A DNA stretch of 64,000 nt, taken from the NCBI GenBank assembly GCA_028713285.1, contig JAQTOP010000007.1, positions 1 through 64,000 on the forward strand, given 5' to 3'. Under the pieces are notes generated by a model, which saw nothing but the letters and a program-made list of their open reading frames with translations, was not told where the DNA came from and did not search any database. Source of the stretch: Terrimicrobiaceae bacterium (lineage in GTDB: Bacteria > Verrucomicrobiota > Verrucomicrobiia > Chthoniobacterales > JAATET01). How positions within the stretch are numbered: position 1 is the stretch's first letter; each line of letters starts with the position of its first letter. Shown in pieces: positions 29,208 to 39,760 of this stretch. The position numbers and the translations under genes were made by a program.

Positions 29208-29263
29208 GGAACCCCGGGCCTGACGAAATTTGCGGCGGAAATGCTTGACCTCCCTCCGGCAAA

Positions 29264-29950
29264 ATGAAATCCCAGCCGAAGCTTGTTATGAAACTCCCAG
29301 CCATCTGCACCCTCGCCCTCCTCGCCGCCGCCTCCGCATCCCAAGCCGGCTCCTTCGGCGGCCCGCCGCCCTTCACCGATCTTTCGCCACTCCAGAGCGG
29401 CATCGACGGCAGCTACCAGGCCACGGCCCGCGGCACGAATCTCACCGGCATCATTCGCTTCGCGTATCAGAATGGCGTGCAGAGTCCGGTTTCCTCGGGG
29501 AATCAGTATGCGTTCTTCGTCGCAGGCAACGTGGTGACGGGCGGAGTCGCCGCATCGATCACGGGCAAGAAACTCGCCGGCGTGCTCGGCGGCCAGGATT
29601 TCAGCGTGCCGACGAACAACGGCGGCAACGCGCAGCTCCCGCTCGTCTTCATCGTGCAGGGCAATCGCGCCAACGGCCAGTTCACCGGCAATATGGATTT
29701 GGAGGACAAGCTCTCCGCATTCAACGGCAAGGGAAACATCTCTCCAGCTCCCGCCGAAACCAACACGGTCGTGCTGGTCAATACGAACAGCGGAAGCGTG
29801 TTTGTTGACTCGGGCGGCGGCGGAACGGTGATCATCGACCCGTTCATTATTCCCGGCAGCAGCATCGTGCCGACGGACTTCACATTCGAAGGCGTTCGCA
29901 CGAGTGTCTTCGCGCAGGGCACAGGCACCGGCGCCGCGACGACCAACTAG
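29264..29950 (+). CDS. secreted protein of unknown function, Gly/Asn/Thr-rich
   Basis: Signal peptide LPAICTLALLAAASASQAG; beta-rich mature region. Confidence 0.65.
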   Translation: MKSQPKLVMKLPAICTLALLAAASASQAGSFGGPPPFTDLSPLQSGIDGSYQATARGTNLTGIIRFAYQNGVQSPVSSGNQYAFFVAGNVVTGGVAASITGKKLAGVLGGQDFSVPTNNGGNAQLPLVFIVQGNRANGQFTGNMDLEDKLSAFNGKGNISPAPAETNTVVLVNTNSGSVFVDSGGGGTVIIDPFIIPGSSIVPTDFTFEGVRTSVFAQGTGTGAATTN

Positions 29951-30011
29951 CCCCGTCCAACGCTCCCCACCAGACCGGTTGCGCCAAAGGACTCGGATTC
30001 TGAAACAGGTT

Positions 30012-30542
30012 TTGCCGTCAAGCCCCGCACGTCACCGTGCGGGGCTTACGCTTGTCGAGCTGATCGCCGTCATCGCGATCGTCCTCATTTTGATGTCGCT
30101 TCTGATCGGGGTGGTTTCGCGTTTGCCCGGCGTGGGGGATCGCGTCCGCTGCACGGCGAACCTTCGCGGCCTCGCCGTCGGCCTCAGCGCCTATCTGGAG
30201 GATCAGGGCCACTGGCCCCAGCAACCGCCGTTTGATGCATCCCAGCAGAAGGAATACGAGGATTGGTGGATCAAGGAACTCAAGCCTTACGACATTCCGG
30301 AGGCCATGTGGCAGTGCCCGGCAATCCTGCGCCTCGGCAAGATCCAGCAAAATGGCCGCTCGCCGCGCGTGCATTATTCGCCGACCATGTTCGACGCGAA
30401 GCCCAGCACACCCCGCAAATGGTGGAACATGCCCTGGCTCGTCGAGATCGCCAACGTGCATGGCCACGGCGCGCTCATGATCCTGCCCGACGGCTCGGTG
30501 CATGACTGGGACGACTTCGTTTCAAAGTATCAGCAGAAGTAA
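30012..30542 (+). CDS. type IV pilin/type II secretion pseudopilin-like protein (DUF1559-type layout)
   Basis: HRAGLTLVELIAVIAIVLILMSLLIGVV prepilin N-terminus; TTG at 30012 is a candidate start (alternative ATG 29904). Confidence 0.75.
   Translation: MPSSPARHRAGLTLVELIAVIAIVLILMSLLIGVVSRLPGVGDRVRCTANLRGLAVGLSAYLEDQGHWPQQPPFDASQQKEYEDWWIKELKPYDIPEAMWQCPAILRLGKIQQNGRSPRVHYSPTMFDAKPSTPRKWWNMPWLVEIANVHGHGALMILPDGSVHDWDDFVSKYQQK
30020..30047 (+). other. perfect 12-bp stem-loop within the prepilin leader codons
   Basis: AAGCCCCGCACG-TCAC-CGTGCGGGGCTT. Confidence 0.85.
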
Positions 30543-30557
30543 GGCGCCGCGGGCCGC

Positions 30558-33083
30558 TTACCGCCATTCGTGCTTCGGGTATTGCCGCGATAGCTGCTGC
30601 TTCAGCTTCGGATAGGCATCGGCCCAGAAATTCGCGAGGTCCGTCGTCACCTGCACGGCCCGCATGTTCGGCGCGAGCACCTGGATCGTCAGCGGCACGC
30701 GGCCACCCGCGATGCGCAGCGAGGATTGCAGCCCGTAGAGATCCTGGATGCGCGCGGCGATGAACGGCTCCGCATCCGCCGCATACGTGATCTTCGCGCG
30801 CCTCCCGCCCGGCAGGTCGATGCGCTCCGGCGCGAATTCTTCGACCAGTTGCTGCTGGGGATGGGTGAGCCATGCCCGCACGGTGTCGCGCACCGGGCGG
30901 TCCTTGATGTCTCGATAGCTCGTCGCGCCCGCGCAGGCCTCGTGGATGAGCAGCTCGCGCTCCCCGTCGCCGATCGCGGGCAGGCCAAGATCGGGCATCC
31001 ATGCCGCAAGCCGGTTCACGCGGCAAATCCATTGCTCGATGGCATCGTCCCACTGCCGCAGCACGAGATTTCCCTCAAGCACCTCGCGGGCAAGACAGGC
31101 CGCGGCCTCGGGAGACGGCTCGGCATCGCGGTCGCGGGATTCGAGCGAGAGATCGCGAAAGATTTTCTCCCGCCGCACGACGACCCGGTTTTGCGCCGAG
31201 TCGAAGCACACCTCGCTGCGCTCGCAAAAATCACCGGGAAACAGGTCGCGCAGCCACCCTTCCTCGATTTCGGTCGCAAGGCTCAGCGTGATCTGCGCCT
31301 CCCCGCCGCGCCCCTCGATGTCGTTGATCTCCGCGGCCACGAGCAGCCGGCTGCCCTGCGCGACGCTGGCCCGGGCGAGCAACCCGCGACGGCCATGCAC
31401 GACGTCGCAAAGCAGAGTGCCCATGCTGCGCCGGCGCGCGACCTGATCGGCGAACCCCGCCAGCACGCACCGGGCAATCGCTGCATCCTCGGCGGGGCGC
31501 GCGTCCACGTCCAGGCCCTCGCCCTTCGCGATGCCGAGGAATTGCTCGAACAATTTCCCGACCTGCCTCGCGGCATCGGCATGCACGGCGAGCCGCCGAC
31601 AGGCGTCCACGCGGTAGCCCTGCCGGTCCGCCCACGCCCACGCGCGCATGAGGATTTGAAAATCGGAAATGCCCGTTCCGAACGCCTCTTCGCGCAGTTC
31701 CTCCATGCGTTTTTCGGCACGCAGGAGCATCCCGCGCGATTGGGTGATCGCGGCGATCAGCGCCGTTGCGCGCACGCAGCCGAGCTCCTGCGCGGCAAGG
31801 AACATGCGGGCGTAGCGCGGATGGACGGGGAACGAGAGCATCCGGCGGCCAACGTCCGTGATCGCGGCGTCGTCGATCGCCCCGAGATCGCGCAACAGCG
31901 ACTCGGCCCGCTCCAGTCCGCGCGCATCGGGAGGCTCCAGCCAGCGGAAGCTCCGCAAGTCTCCGACGCCGGCCGCCCTGAGCGTGAGCACAGTTTCCGC
32001 GAGGTCGAGCCGCTTGATCTCGGGCAGGTCTGCGGCGGGCCGCTGCTCGTGGTCGCGCCGCGTCCACAGGCGCAGGCAGCGCCCCGGCGCGGTGCGGCCC
32101 GCGCGGCCCGCGCGCTGGTCCGCCGAGGCGTGGCTGATTTTCTCGATGTAGAGCGTATTGATGCCGCGATGCGGGTCGAACCGCGCGACGCGCGCCAGGC
32201 CGGCATCGACGACGAGCGTCACATCCCGGATCGTTAGCGATGTCTCGGCGACGTTTGTCGAGACGATGATCCGCCGCGCGCCGTCGGCCGCCACCGCGGC
32301 GTCCTGCGCAGCGGGCGGGAGTTCGCCGTGGAGCGGCAATACCGGCACGCCGGCGCCGAGGCGGAATTGGATCGCCTGGATCGTGCGCTGGATTTCGTAG
32401 GCGCCGGACATGAAAACGAGCGCGTTGCCCGGCGTCGCCGGGAAGGCGTCCGCCACGGCTTCCGCCGCGCGCTCCCAGACCGGTTCGTCGCGCGGTTCGC
32501 GATCAAGGAATTCGATCTCGACGGGAAACGTGCGCCCCTCGGACTCGAGGACTTCGCACGGCGCGAGGTAACCGGCCAGCGCGGCGCCTTGCAATGTCGC
32601 CGACATGACGATGAGCTGAATGTCGGGCCGTCCGGACTCCTGCAGGTCCAGCGCGCGCGCCAGCGAGAGATCGCCGAAGAGATGCCGTTCGTGGAATTCG
32701 TCGAACACGATCGCCGCCACGCCGCGCAGCGCGGGATCGGCCAGCATGCGCCGCAGCAGGATGCCCTCGGTCACGTAGAGGATGCGCGTGCGTGCGCTCG
32801 AAACATTGTCGAGCCGGATCTGGTAACCGACCTCCCCGCCCAGCCGCACGCCGCGCTCGGAGGCGACCCGCGCCGCCAGCATGCGCGCCGCGAGACGGCG
32901 CGGCTGCAGGATGATGATCAAGCCGTCGCCCGCCAGGCCGGCGTCGAGGAGCATCTGCGGGACTTGCGTGGATTTGCCCGAGCCGGTGGGCGCGCGCAGG
33001 ATCAGCCGGCATGGCCGCGCGCGGCGCAGGCGCTCGAGCAATTCCTCGCGGATCGCATGGATGGGCAGCAGGGCTTCGCTCAC
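30558..33083 (-). CDS. hrpB: ATP-dependent RNA helicase HrpB
   Basis: LRAPTGSGKSTQVPQML, DEFHER, VMSATLQG, STNVAETSLTI, QRAGRAGRTAPG; GTG start at 33083. Confidence 0.92.
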   Translation of the reverse strand: MSEALLPIHAIREELLERLRRARPCRLILRAPTGSGKSTQVPQMLLDAGLAGDGLIIILQPRRLAARMLAARVASERGVRLGGEVGYQIRLDNVSSARTRILYVTEGILLRRMLADPALRGVAAIVFDEFHERHLFGDLSLARALDLQESGRPDIQLIVMSATLQGAALAGYLAPCEVLESEGRTFPVEIEFLDREPRDEPVWERAAEAVADAFPATPGNALVFMSGAYEIQRTIQAIQFRLGAGVPVLPLHGELPPAAQDAAVAADGARRIIVSTNVAETSLTIRDVTLVVDAGLARVARFDPHRGINTLYIEKISHASADQRAGRAGRTAPGRCLRLWTRRDHEQRPAADLPEIKRLDLAETVLTLRAAGVGDLRSFRWLEPPDARGLERAESLLRDLGAIDDAAITDVGRRMLSFPVHPRYARMFLAAQELGCVRATALIAAITQSRGMLLRAEKRMEELREEAFGTGISDFQILMRAWAWADRQGYRVDACRRLAVHADAARQVGKLFEQFLGIAKGEGLDVDARPAEDAAIARCVLAGFADQVARRRSMGTLLCDVVHGRRGLLARASVAQGSRLLVAAEINDIEGRGGEAQITLSLATEIEEGWLRDLFPGDFCERSEVCFDSAQNRVVVRREKIFRDLSLESRDRDAEPSPEAAACLAREVLEGNLVLRQWDDAIEQWICRVNRLAAWMPDLGLPAIGDGERELLIHEACAGATSYRDIKDRPVRDTVRAWLTHPQQQLVEEFAPERIDLPGGRRAKITYAADAEPFIAARIQDLYGLQSSLRIAGGRVPLTIQVLAPNMRAVQVTTDLANFWADAYPKLKQQLSRQYPKHEWR

Positions 33084-33209
33084 TCCGCCGCAGCTTATCC
33101 GGCGATGCGCGCGCAGGCGAACAGGATATGTCCGCGCGCCCGGAGGGGCCGGAATTTCTGCGCGCTTCGCACTGGCATGGCCGGCCACCTTTATGTAATG
33201 TGCGGCGAA

Positions 33210-34025
33210 ATGCGATTGGGTTTGCGACTTGTCTATACGATCGCCGCGCTGTTGAGCGCCGGACCGTTGATTGCGGCGGACGACGCGCCTCTCACAGCGA
33301 CAGAGATCCAGTCCGCCGTCGTGCTTGACGAAGTATCCCTCCCGACACCGGGGGAATTTTTCGCCGCCATCAACAAACTCGACCGGCCGAACTGGTCGCA
33401 GCTCGCGGCACGCAAGCCGGGTTCCCTGGCCACGACGAACCGCGCGCAGACTTCGCTGAACCTCGGCACGCGCGTCGCCGATGGCTTCATCGCAGTCGAA
33501 GCTCAGGATGGCCAGCAGGTCAAGAACGTCGGCAAGGACATCATCGACCTGGCCAAGGGCCTCGGCGTCTCGCAAAGCATTCTCGCCCGCGGCAACAGCA
33601 TTGGCGATTTCGCGGAAAACAACGACTGGAGCGCGCTCAAGGAGGAACTCGACGCCACGGAGAACGAGGTAAAGCACCAGATGGCCGCGCAACAGGACAA
33701 TGAACTCGTCGTGCTCGTGACCACCGGCGCCTGGCTGCGCGGCATCCAGGCCGCGAGCAGCGTCATCAGCGCGAATTACCAGCCCGAATCCGCCCGTCTG
33801 CTGCGCCAGCCGGCCATCGTCGAGTATTTGATCGCGCGCATGGATGCCCTGCCCGACCGGCTCAAGAACGACCCGCTCGCGGGCAAAGTCCGCAAGGGCC
33901 TGCTCGAGATCAAGGCCGCCGTCGCGCCCCCCACGCCCCCGAGCGCCGATACCGTCAAAACGATCCAGCAGACCTCCACGCAGCTCGTCAACGCGATCAG
34001 CGGTCCCGCGACTCCCGCGCAATGA
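33210..34025 (+). CDS. secreted protein of unknown function
   Basis: Signal peptide MRLGLRLVYTIAALLSAGPLIAAD; helical mature region. Confidence 0.65.
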   Translation: MRLGLRLVYTIAALLSAGPLIAADDAPLTATEIQSAVVLDEVSLPTPGEFFAAINKLDRPNWSQLAARKPGSLATTNRAQTSLNLGTRVADGFIAVEAQDGQQVKNVGKDIIDLAKGLGVSQSILARGNSIGDFAENNDWSALKEELDATENEVKHQMAAQQDNELVVLVTTGAWLRGIQAASSVISANYQPESARLLRQPAIVEYLIARMDALPDRLKNDPLAGKVRKGLLEIKAAVAPPTPPSADTVKTIQQTSTQLVNAISGPATPAQ

Positions 34026-34480
34026 AACGCCTCTTCATCCCGCTGCTCGCCGTTCTCATCGTCGCGACGCTCCGCGCCGGGCCCCCGGCGGCAACCCCCA
34101 CGCCCGCTGCGGATGACGCCTCCGAGGCTCAAACTCGGAGCGCGGCTCTCGAGCTGGCCGGCGCGTTTTCCAACGACGGCTACAAAATCCGTGACGGCTA
34201 CTATTTCGGAACACTCGAGCCGAAGAAGAGCGCGGTGATCGAGGTGAATCTCTTCGCGGGGGACGAGTATTGGTTTTGCGCCGCCGGGGCTTCGCCCGCG
34301 CGCAAGCTGACGGTCCGCGTCTATGATGAAAATGGCAGGCCCGTGGAGCAGCAAAGCTACGGCGATGGCGCCAGCGCGGCGGCAGGAGTGGTCGCTTCCG
34401 CGAGTGGCAAGTATCTGGTGAAGGTCACCCTCGCCGAGGGCGAGACGAGCCCGTTCACCTTCCTGTATTGTTACAAATAA
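34022..34480 (+). CDS. secreted protein of unknown function
   Basis: Signal peptide MKRLFIPLLAVLIVATLRAG; ATGA overlap with the upstream gene. Confidence 0.65.
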   Translation: MKRLFIPLLAVLIVATLRAGPPAATPTPAADDASEAQTRSAALELAGAFSNDGYKIRDGYYFGTLEPKKSAVIEVNLFAGDEYWFCAAGASPARKLTVRVYDENGRPVEQQSYGDGASAAAGVVASASGKYLVKVTLAEGETSPFTFLYCYK

Positions 34481-34493
34481 GCGCCCTTTCCCG

Positions 34494-34958
34494 ATGCCCG
34501 AAGCGCTCACGACTGAAAAAATCGACGGCCCGGGAGTCCGCCACTTCTCAGTCTTCCTGGACAACAAAGTCGGCGCGCTCCTCGAGGTCGTGAGGATGCT
34601 CGGCGAAAACAATATTATCGTCCTTGCTCTCAGCATCCAGGACTCCGCCGAGAGCTCGATCTGCAGGTTCATCGTCAGCGACCCCGACCGCGCCGAGTTT
34701 CTCTTCGAGGAAAACGACATCCCGCACAGCGTCTCCGAGATCATCGTCACCGAACTCAAGGAGGGAGCCGCCGACCTGCCGAACGTCCTCGCCGCGCTGC
34801 TCAAAGCCGAGGTGAACGTCCAGTTCAGCTATCCGCTGCTCATTCGCCCGCGCGGGCGCGCCGTGCTCGCGCTGCATGTCGATGACAACGAATGCGCCTC
34901 GTCCGTGCTGCGGGGCGACGGCTTTCCCGTGCTCAACCAGACCGACCTTTCCCGCTAA
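34494..34958 (+). CDS. tandem ACT domain protein
   Basis: FSVFLDNKVGALLEVVRMLGENNIIVLALSIQDSAESSICRFIVSD. Confidence 0.8.
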   Translation: MPEALTTEKIDGPGVRHFSVFLDNKVGALLEVVRMLGENNIIVLALSIQDSAESSICRFIVSDPDRAEFLFEENDIPHSVSEIIVTELKEGAADLPNVLAALLKAEVNVQFSYPLLIRPRGRAVLALHVDDNECASSVLRGDGFPVLNQTDLSR

Positions 34959-34963
34959 CCCTG

Positions 34964-35659
34964 ATGAACCGCATCGTCCTCGCCCTCGCCGCGCTTATCG
35001 CCGCGACCCATTCCGCCACCGCAGGGATCGTCATCGTCGAAGAGGTCGATCAAACGGGCCCGATGCCCGGCAAGACGCCGATGACGATGACCATCTCCGG
35101 CGACCGGGCGCGCATCGATGTCGGCAGGCAGCTTTCCAGCATCGTCGATCTCAAGGCGGGCACCGTCACCTCGCTCATGCATGCGCAGAAGATCGCGATG
35201 CAACTGCCCAAGGCCGCGCTCGATGCCGTAAAGGAGAAGGTTGCCGCCCGCGGCGAAAAGCCCGACCTCAAGCCGACCGGCAAGAAGGAAACGATCAGCG
35301 GCTTCGCGTGCGAAGAATACACCGGCGCCTTCCAGGGGCTGGACGTGACGTATTGGGTCACCAGGGATGTCGCGAACCAGAAGGAGATCCTCGAGCAAAT
35401 GGGCCGGCTCTCGGGAGACGGCGATCCGTTCAAGGCCGCCCTTGCCGGAGGCGGGGATTTTCCCGGCTTCCCAATTCGCACGACCGTCAAGTCCCCGCAG
35501 ATCGGCGTCTCGACCATGACCGTTCTCTCGATCAAGAACGCGGACGTGCCCGCCTCCCAATTCGAAGTCCCGGCTGATTACAAGACAGTGGCCGTCCCCC
35601 AGATGTCGCAGCCCGGAGGCAACGCGCCCGCGGCTCCCGCCGGGCCGAACGGAAACTAG
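34964..35659 (+). CDS. secreted DUF4412-like protein
   Basis: Signal peptide; MTMTISGDRARIDVG, ISGFACEEYTG. Confidence 0.6.
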   Translation: MNRIVLALAALIAATHSATAGIVIVEEVDQTGPMPGKTPMTMTISGDRARIDVGRQLSSIVDLKAGTVTSLMHAQKIAMQLPKAALDAVKEKVAARGEKPDLKPTGKKETISGFACEEYTGAFQGLDVTYWVTRDVANQKEILEQMGRLSGDGDPFKAALAGGGDFPGFPIRTTVKSPQIGVSTMTVLSIKNADVPASQFEVPADYKTVAVPQMSQPGGNAPAAPAGPNGN

Positions 35660-36087
35660 GCGCCGCAGCCCGTCTTCGCGGCCACCCATTCTTCGACCGG
35701 TCGCCCGCCCGCGACATGCTCGCGCAGCACGCGATCCAGCCGCCCCGGCGTCATCGCGCCATACCACACGCCCTCGGGATAGACGACGAGCCAGGGGCCG
35801 CCGGTGCAGACACGCAGACAGGCGGCCTTCGTGCGCAGCGCGGGCAGGCCGAGATCGCGCACGCCCTGTTTGAGCAGCTCCCACAAAGCCATTCCCGTTC
35901 CGGATTCGCAGCAATCCGGTCCAATGCAAAGAAAGACATGCCGCCTCGCCGCCGCGATTTCGCCAGGCTGGATTTTCGAATTCGCCGGGAAATGCTCGCC
36001 CATCGCACGCATCCTTTCCGCATTCCCGCTCGCGCCGCAACTGCGCATTTTTGCCCAACGCGCCCGCACCGATGGCTTGCGTCGCAC
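35656..36087 (-). CDS. (2Fe-2S) thioredoxin-like ferredoxin domain protein; exact start uncertain
   Basis: HVFLCIGPDCCESG, KAACLRVCTGGPWLVVYPEGVWY. Confidence 0.8.
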   Translation of the reverse strand: MRRKPSVRARWAKMRSCGASGNAERMRAMGEHFPANSKIQPGEIAAARRHVFLCIGPDCCESGTGMALWELLKQGVRDLGLPALRTKAACLRVCTGGPWLVVYPEGVWYGAMTPGRLDRVLREHVAGGRPVEEWVAAKTGCGA

Positions 36088-36112
36088 AGGGGTGCGTCAT
36101 AACGTGCCGCCG

Positions 36113-36658
36113 ATGAGACGCATCCTCCCAGTCCTTGCCTGCCTTGCCGCGGTCGCCACCGCACAGGCCCAGCAGCAGGAGGAAGGCATGCTGCAACGGA
36201 TCGAGAGCGCGAGGCCCGACAGCAAGCAGGTCAACCCGATGCAGAATCAGACCTACAGCTCGGGGACGTTCGCAACGAAAACTTTTGGCGCGAGCGGATA
36301 CGCCGGCGTGAAGAGTGCCGGGGTCAGGACGTTCGAGACCAAGTCCTTTTTTGGCATTAAAAATCCGTGGTTCGGCCGGAAGATTTTTGACACCTATGCG
36401 AGCAGGCTGGATGGCCGCGATGCAATGGAGTCGCGCAGAAAATACCGCACCGACGCCTTTGCCGTGCGGGAGTTTGCCAAGGGCGGCAAGCCGGATCTGC
36501 GCGATGCGGATGCCCGCCTGCCCGCTTCCGCGCAACCCAGGCCCTACCTCATCGCCGGCAAGACCCAGCACGGGCTGGATCGCTTTACCGAAAATCTCCA
36601 CAAGGAACTCACCATCGACGACGTGCGCGATTTGCTGAACAAGGGCAAGGGCGAGTAA
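36113..36658 (+). CDS. secreted protein of unknown function with FxTKxF repeats
   Basis: Signal peptide MRRILPVLACLAAVATAQAQ; FATKTFGASGYAGVKSAGVRTFETKSFFG. Confidence 0.6.
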   Translation: MRRILPVLACLAAVATAQAQQQEEGMLQRIESARPDSKQVNPMQNQTYSSGTFATKTFGASGYAGVKSAGVRTFETKSFFGIKNPWFGRKIFDTYASRLDGRDAMESRRKYRTDAFAVREFAKGGKPDLRDADARLPASAQPRPYLIAGKTQHGLDRFTENLHKELTIDDVRDLLNKGKGE

Positions 36659-36673
36659 GTCTGCTCACGCCCC

Positions 36674-37831
<1,158 letters not shown>

Positions 37832-37855
37832 GCTTGTTCCGTCAGGCCGCAGCGC

Positions 37856-38449
37856 CTACTTGCTGCCCTTCTTCAGCTTGCCCGAGAAGCTGAACGCAAA
37901 CGTGGCAACGTCAGAGGAAAGGGAACCGGTAAACGCGAGCTTGCCGGCGGGATTTCTCTTCGCATCGCCCGCAACGGTAACGACGGAGCCGAAGAAATTG
38001 ACCGCCCCCTGGCCCTTCGCCTTCAAGTCCTTCCCGGAATACTTGATTGGAAGCGAGGTGGAACCGGTGAAGAAGTCCAGGCCCCCGTCTGCGCGGGATC
38101 GCTGGAGCACCGCCACACCGTTCCCACCCTGCAAATTCGCGACTCCGGTCACGACAACGGGACCGGAACCGTCCGAGGCCTGGTAGGTCGCCGAGATGAT
38201 CAGCGTCGCCTTCTTTCCGTTTTTCGCGGCTTTGATCCGAACCTCTCCGGTGCCCGGACAGGAAATCGGATCTCCGAACACCGAACCGGAGATCACGACA
38301 TCGCCCGTGTAGAGACCCGCCGCCCCCTTGAAGTCGGGCGAGGATTTTTTGCCTTTTGCCCAGGTCGCCGGAGCGACTCCCAACAGCGCAGCGGTCAGAA
38401 CCAGCACTCGCGCGAATCCCTTCAATGAAGATCCATCGAACCTGTTCAT
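37856..38449 (-). CDS. secreted protein of unknown function
   Basis: Signal peptide MNRFDGSSLKGFARVLVLTAALLGVAPATWA; beta-rich chain. Confidence 0.6.
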   Translation of the reverse strand: MNRFDGSSLKGFARVLVLTAALLGVAPATWAKGKKSSPDFKGAAGLYTGDVVISGSVFGDPISCPGTGEVRIKAAKNGKKATLIISATYQASDGSGPVVVTGVANLQGGNGVAVLQRSRADGGLDFFTGSTSLPIKYSGKDLKAKGQGAVNFFGSVVTVAGDAKRNPAGKLAFTGSLSSDVATFAFSFSGKLKKGSK

Positions 38450-38635
38450 AGATTTGAAGCAAACCCGCTTCGATGCCACGCAAGACCAAACCCGGCCAAA
38501 ATGCAAGCCCACGACGGGCGGAGACCTTATCGCACGGGCATCTCCGCCGCAATGTCACTCGGCCCAAAGGGTCGCGGCGTGGGCGACGGTTGCGAAGGGT
38601 AGAGCGAGAAACCAGGCGACTCTCCGCATAGGGAA

Positions 38636-39760
38636 TCAGGGCGCGCGCTGGTCGTAAAAGCTGATGGCCGTCACGAGATCGACGGCGCGCTGCAGCACGC
38701 TGTCCCACAGGACGTCGCGGCCGCTCTGCCGCAGGTTCGCCGGGTCCATCTCGGGATTCGTGTTGGCGACCAGCGCGGCCTCGTTGAGGTGCTGACGCTC
38801 GTTCTCGAACACGAACTGGCTCACGCCCTTTTGCTTGCCGAGCGCGAAGATGCGCGCCTGGGTCGCGGGCGCAAGCGCTGCGGCGATGTCGGGCTTCACG
38901 CCGACGGGAAAGATCGGCCCGGCGTCCGGCAGCGCGACCTGCGCGACGGCGACGCGCAGGATTTTTCCGTCGCCCAGCGGGACGTCGGAAAACTCGACAG
39001 CCTCGCCCCGCGTGGTCGCGCCGACGATCATCGCGTTGGCGTTCTGCCGCAGGGTCGCGGCGAGGACCTCGGCGCCGCCGGAGTTTTCCTTGTCGGTGAG
39101 GACGACGAGAATGCCGGAGAAGGCGGGATCCTGATTCGACGTGAGAATCCGTTCCTGCTTCGCGCTCGGTTTTTGGATCGAGAACAACACCTTTCCCTTG
39201 GGGCAAAAGCGTTTTGCGAATTCCGCCGCGATTTCGTAATCCGTCGAGGCCGGTTCCCCGCGCAGATCGAGAATGACGGCCTTGAGCTTCTTTTCGCCGA
39301 AATTCGCCAGCGCCGCGTCCATCTGCGCCAGCGCCTCCCTGTTGAATGCACCGAGCCGCAGGTAGCCGATGCGGGCGTCGAGAATCTCGGCGAGGAATGC
39401 GGGCGGCACGGCCGATTGCTTCACCGCAGCCTCGGTCGTGACGGAAATGCCGGGGGCAAGGCGGTCGATCAATCCCTCGAGCGTCGCGCGGCGGAGTTCG
39501 CGATCACTTGTGCGTCCGGCATCGAGGAAATTTGTGCGCAGGCTTTGGATGGCCTGTTCGAGCTGCGAATCGCTCAGCACGTTGAGAATCTCGCGCGGCG
39601 AAAGCGGGGCGGGCGTCGGGGTCGGAGTTGCGGTCGGCTGAACGACGGGAGGCGTGGGAGCCGGCTGGGCGGGCGAAGGAGTCGCGGGGGGCGGCGTCTG
39701 CGCGGCGGCGACGGAAACGAGCAGGAATGCCGGGACGGCGAGGAGGAGGAGGAGCTTCAC
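38636..39760 (-). CDS. S41-like peptidase-fold secreted protein (catalytic residues questionable)
   Basis: Signal peptide, Pro/Thr linker, IGYLRLGAFNREALAQMDAAL, AVILDLRGEPAS, LVVLTDKENSGGAEVLAATL; GTG start at 39760. Confidence 0.65.
   Translation of the reverse strand: MKLLLLLAVPAFLLVSVAAAQTPPPATPSPAQPAPTPPVVQPTATPTPTPAPLSPREILNVLSDSQLEQAIQSLRTNFLDAGRTSDRELRRATLEGLIDRLAPGISVTTEAAVKQSAVPPAFLAEILDARIGYLRLGAFNREALAQMDAALANFGEKKLKAVILDLRGEPASTDYEIAAEFAKRFCPKGKVLFSIQKPSAKQERILTSNQDPAFSGILVVLTDKENSGGAEVLAATLRQNANAMIVGATTRGEAVEFSDVPLGDGKILRVAVAQVALPDAGPIFPVGVKPDIAAALAPATQARIFALGKQKGVSQFVFENERQHLNEAALVANTNPEMDPANLRQSGRDVLWDSVLQRAVDLVTAISFYDQRAP

Noticed and set aside
30558-34022. 1154-aa reading of the hrpB frame
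   Set aside because: N-terminal ~310 residues are antisense to the secreted-protein genes; HrpB homology begins at the GTG at 33083
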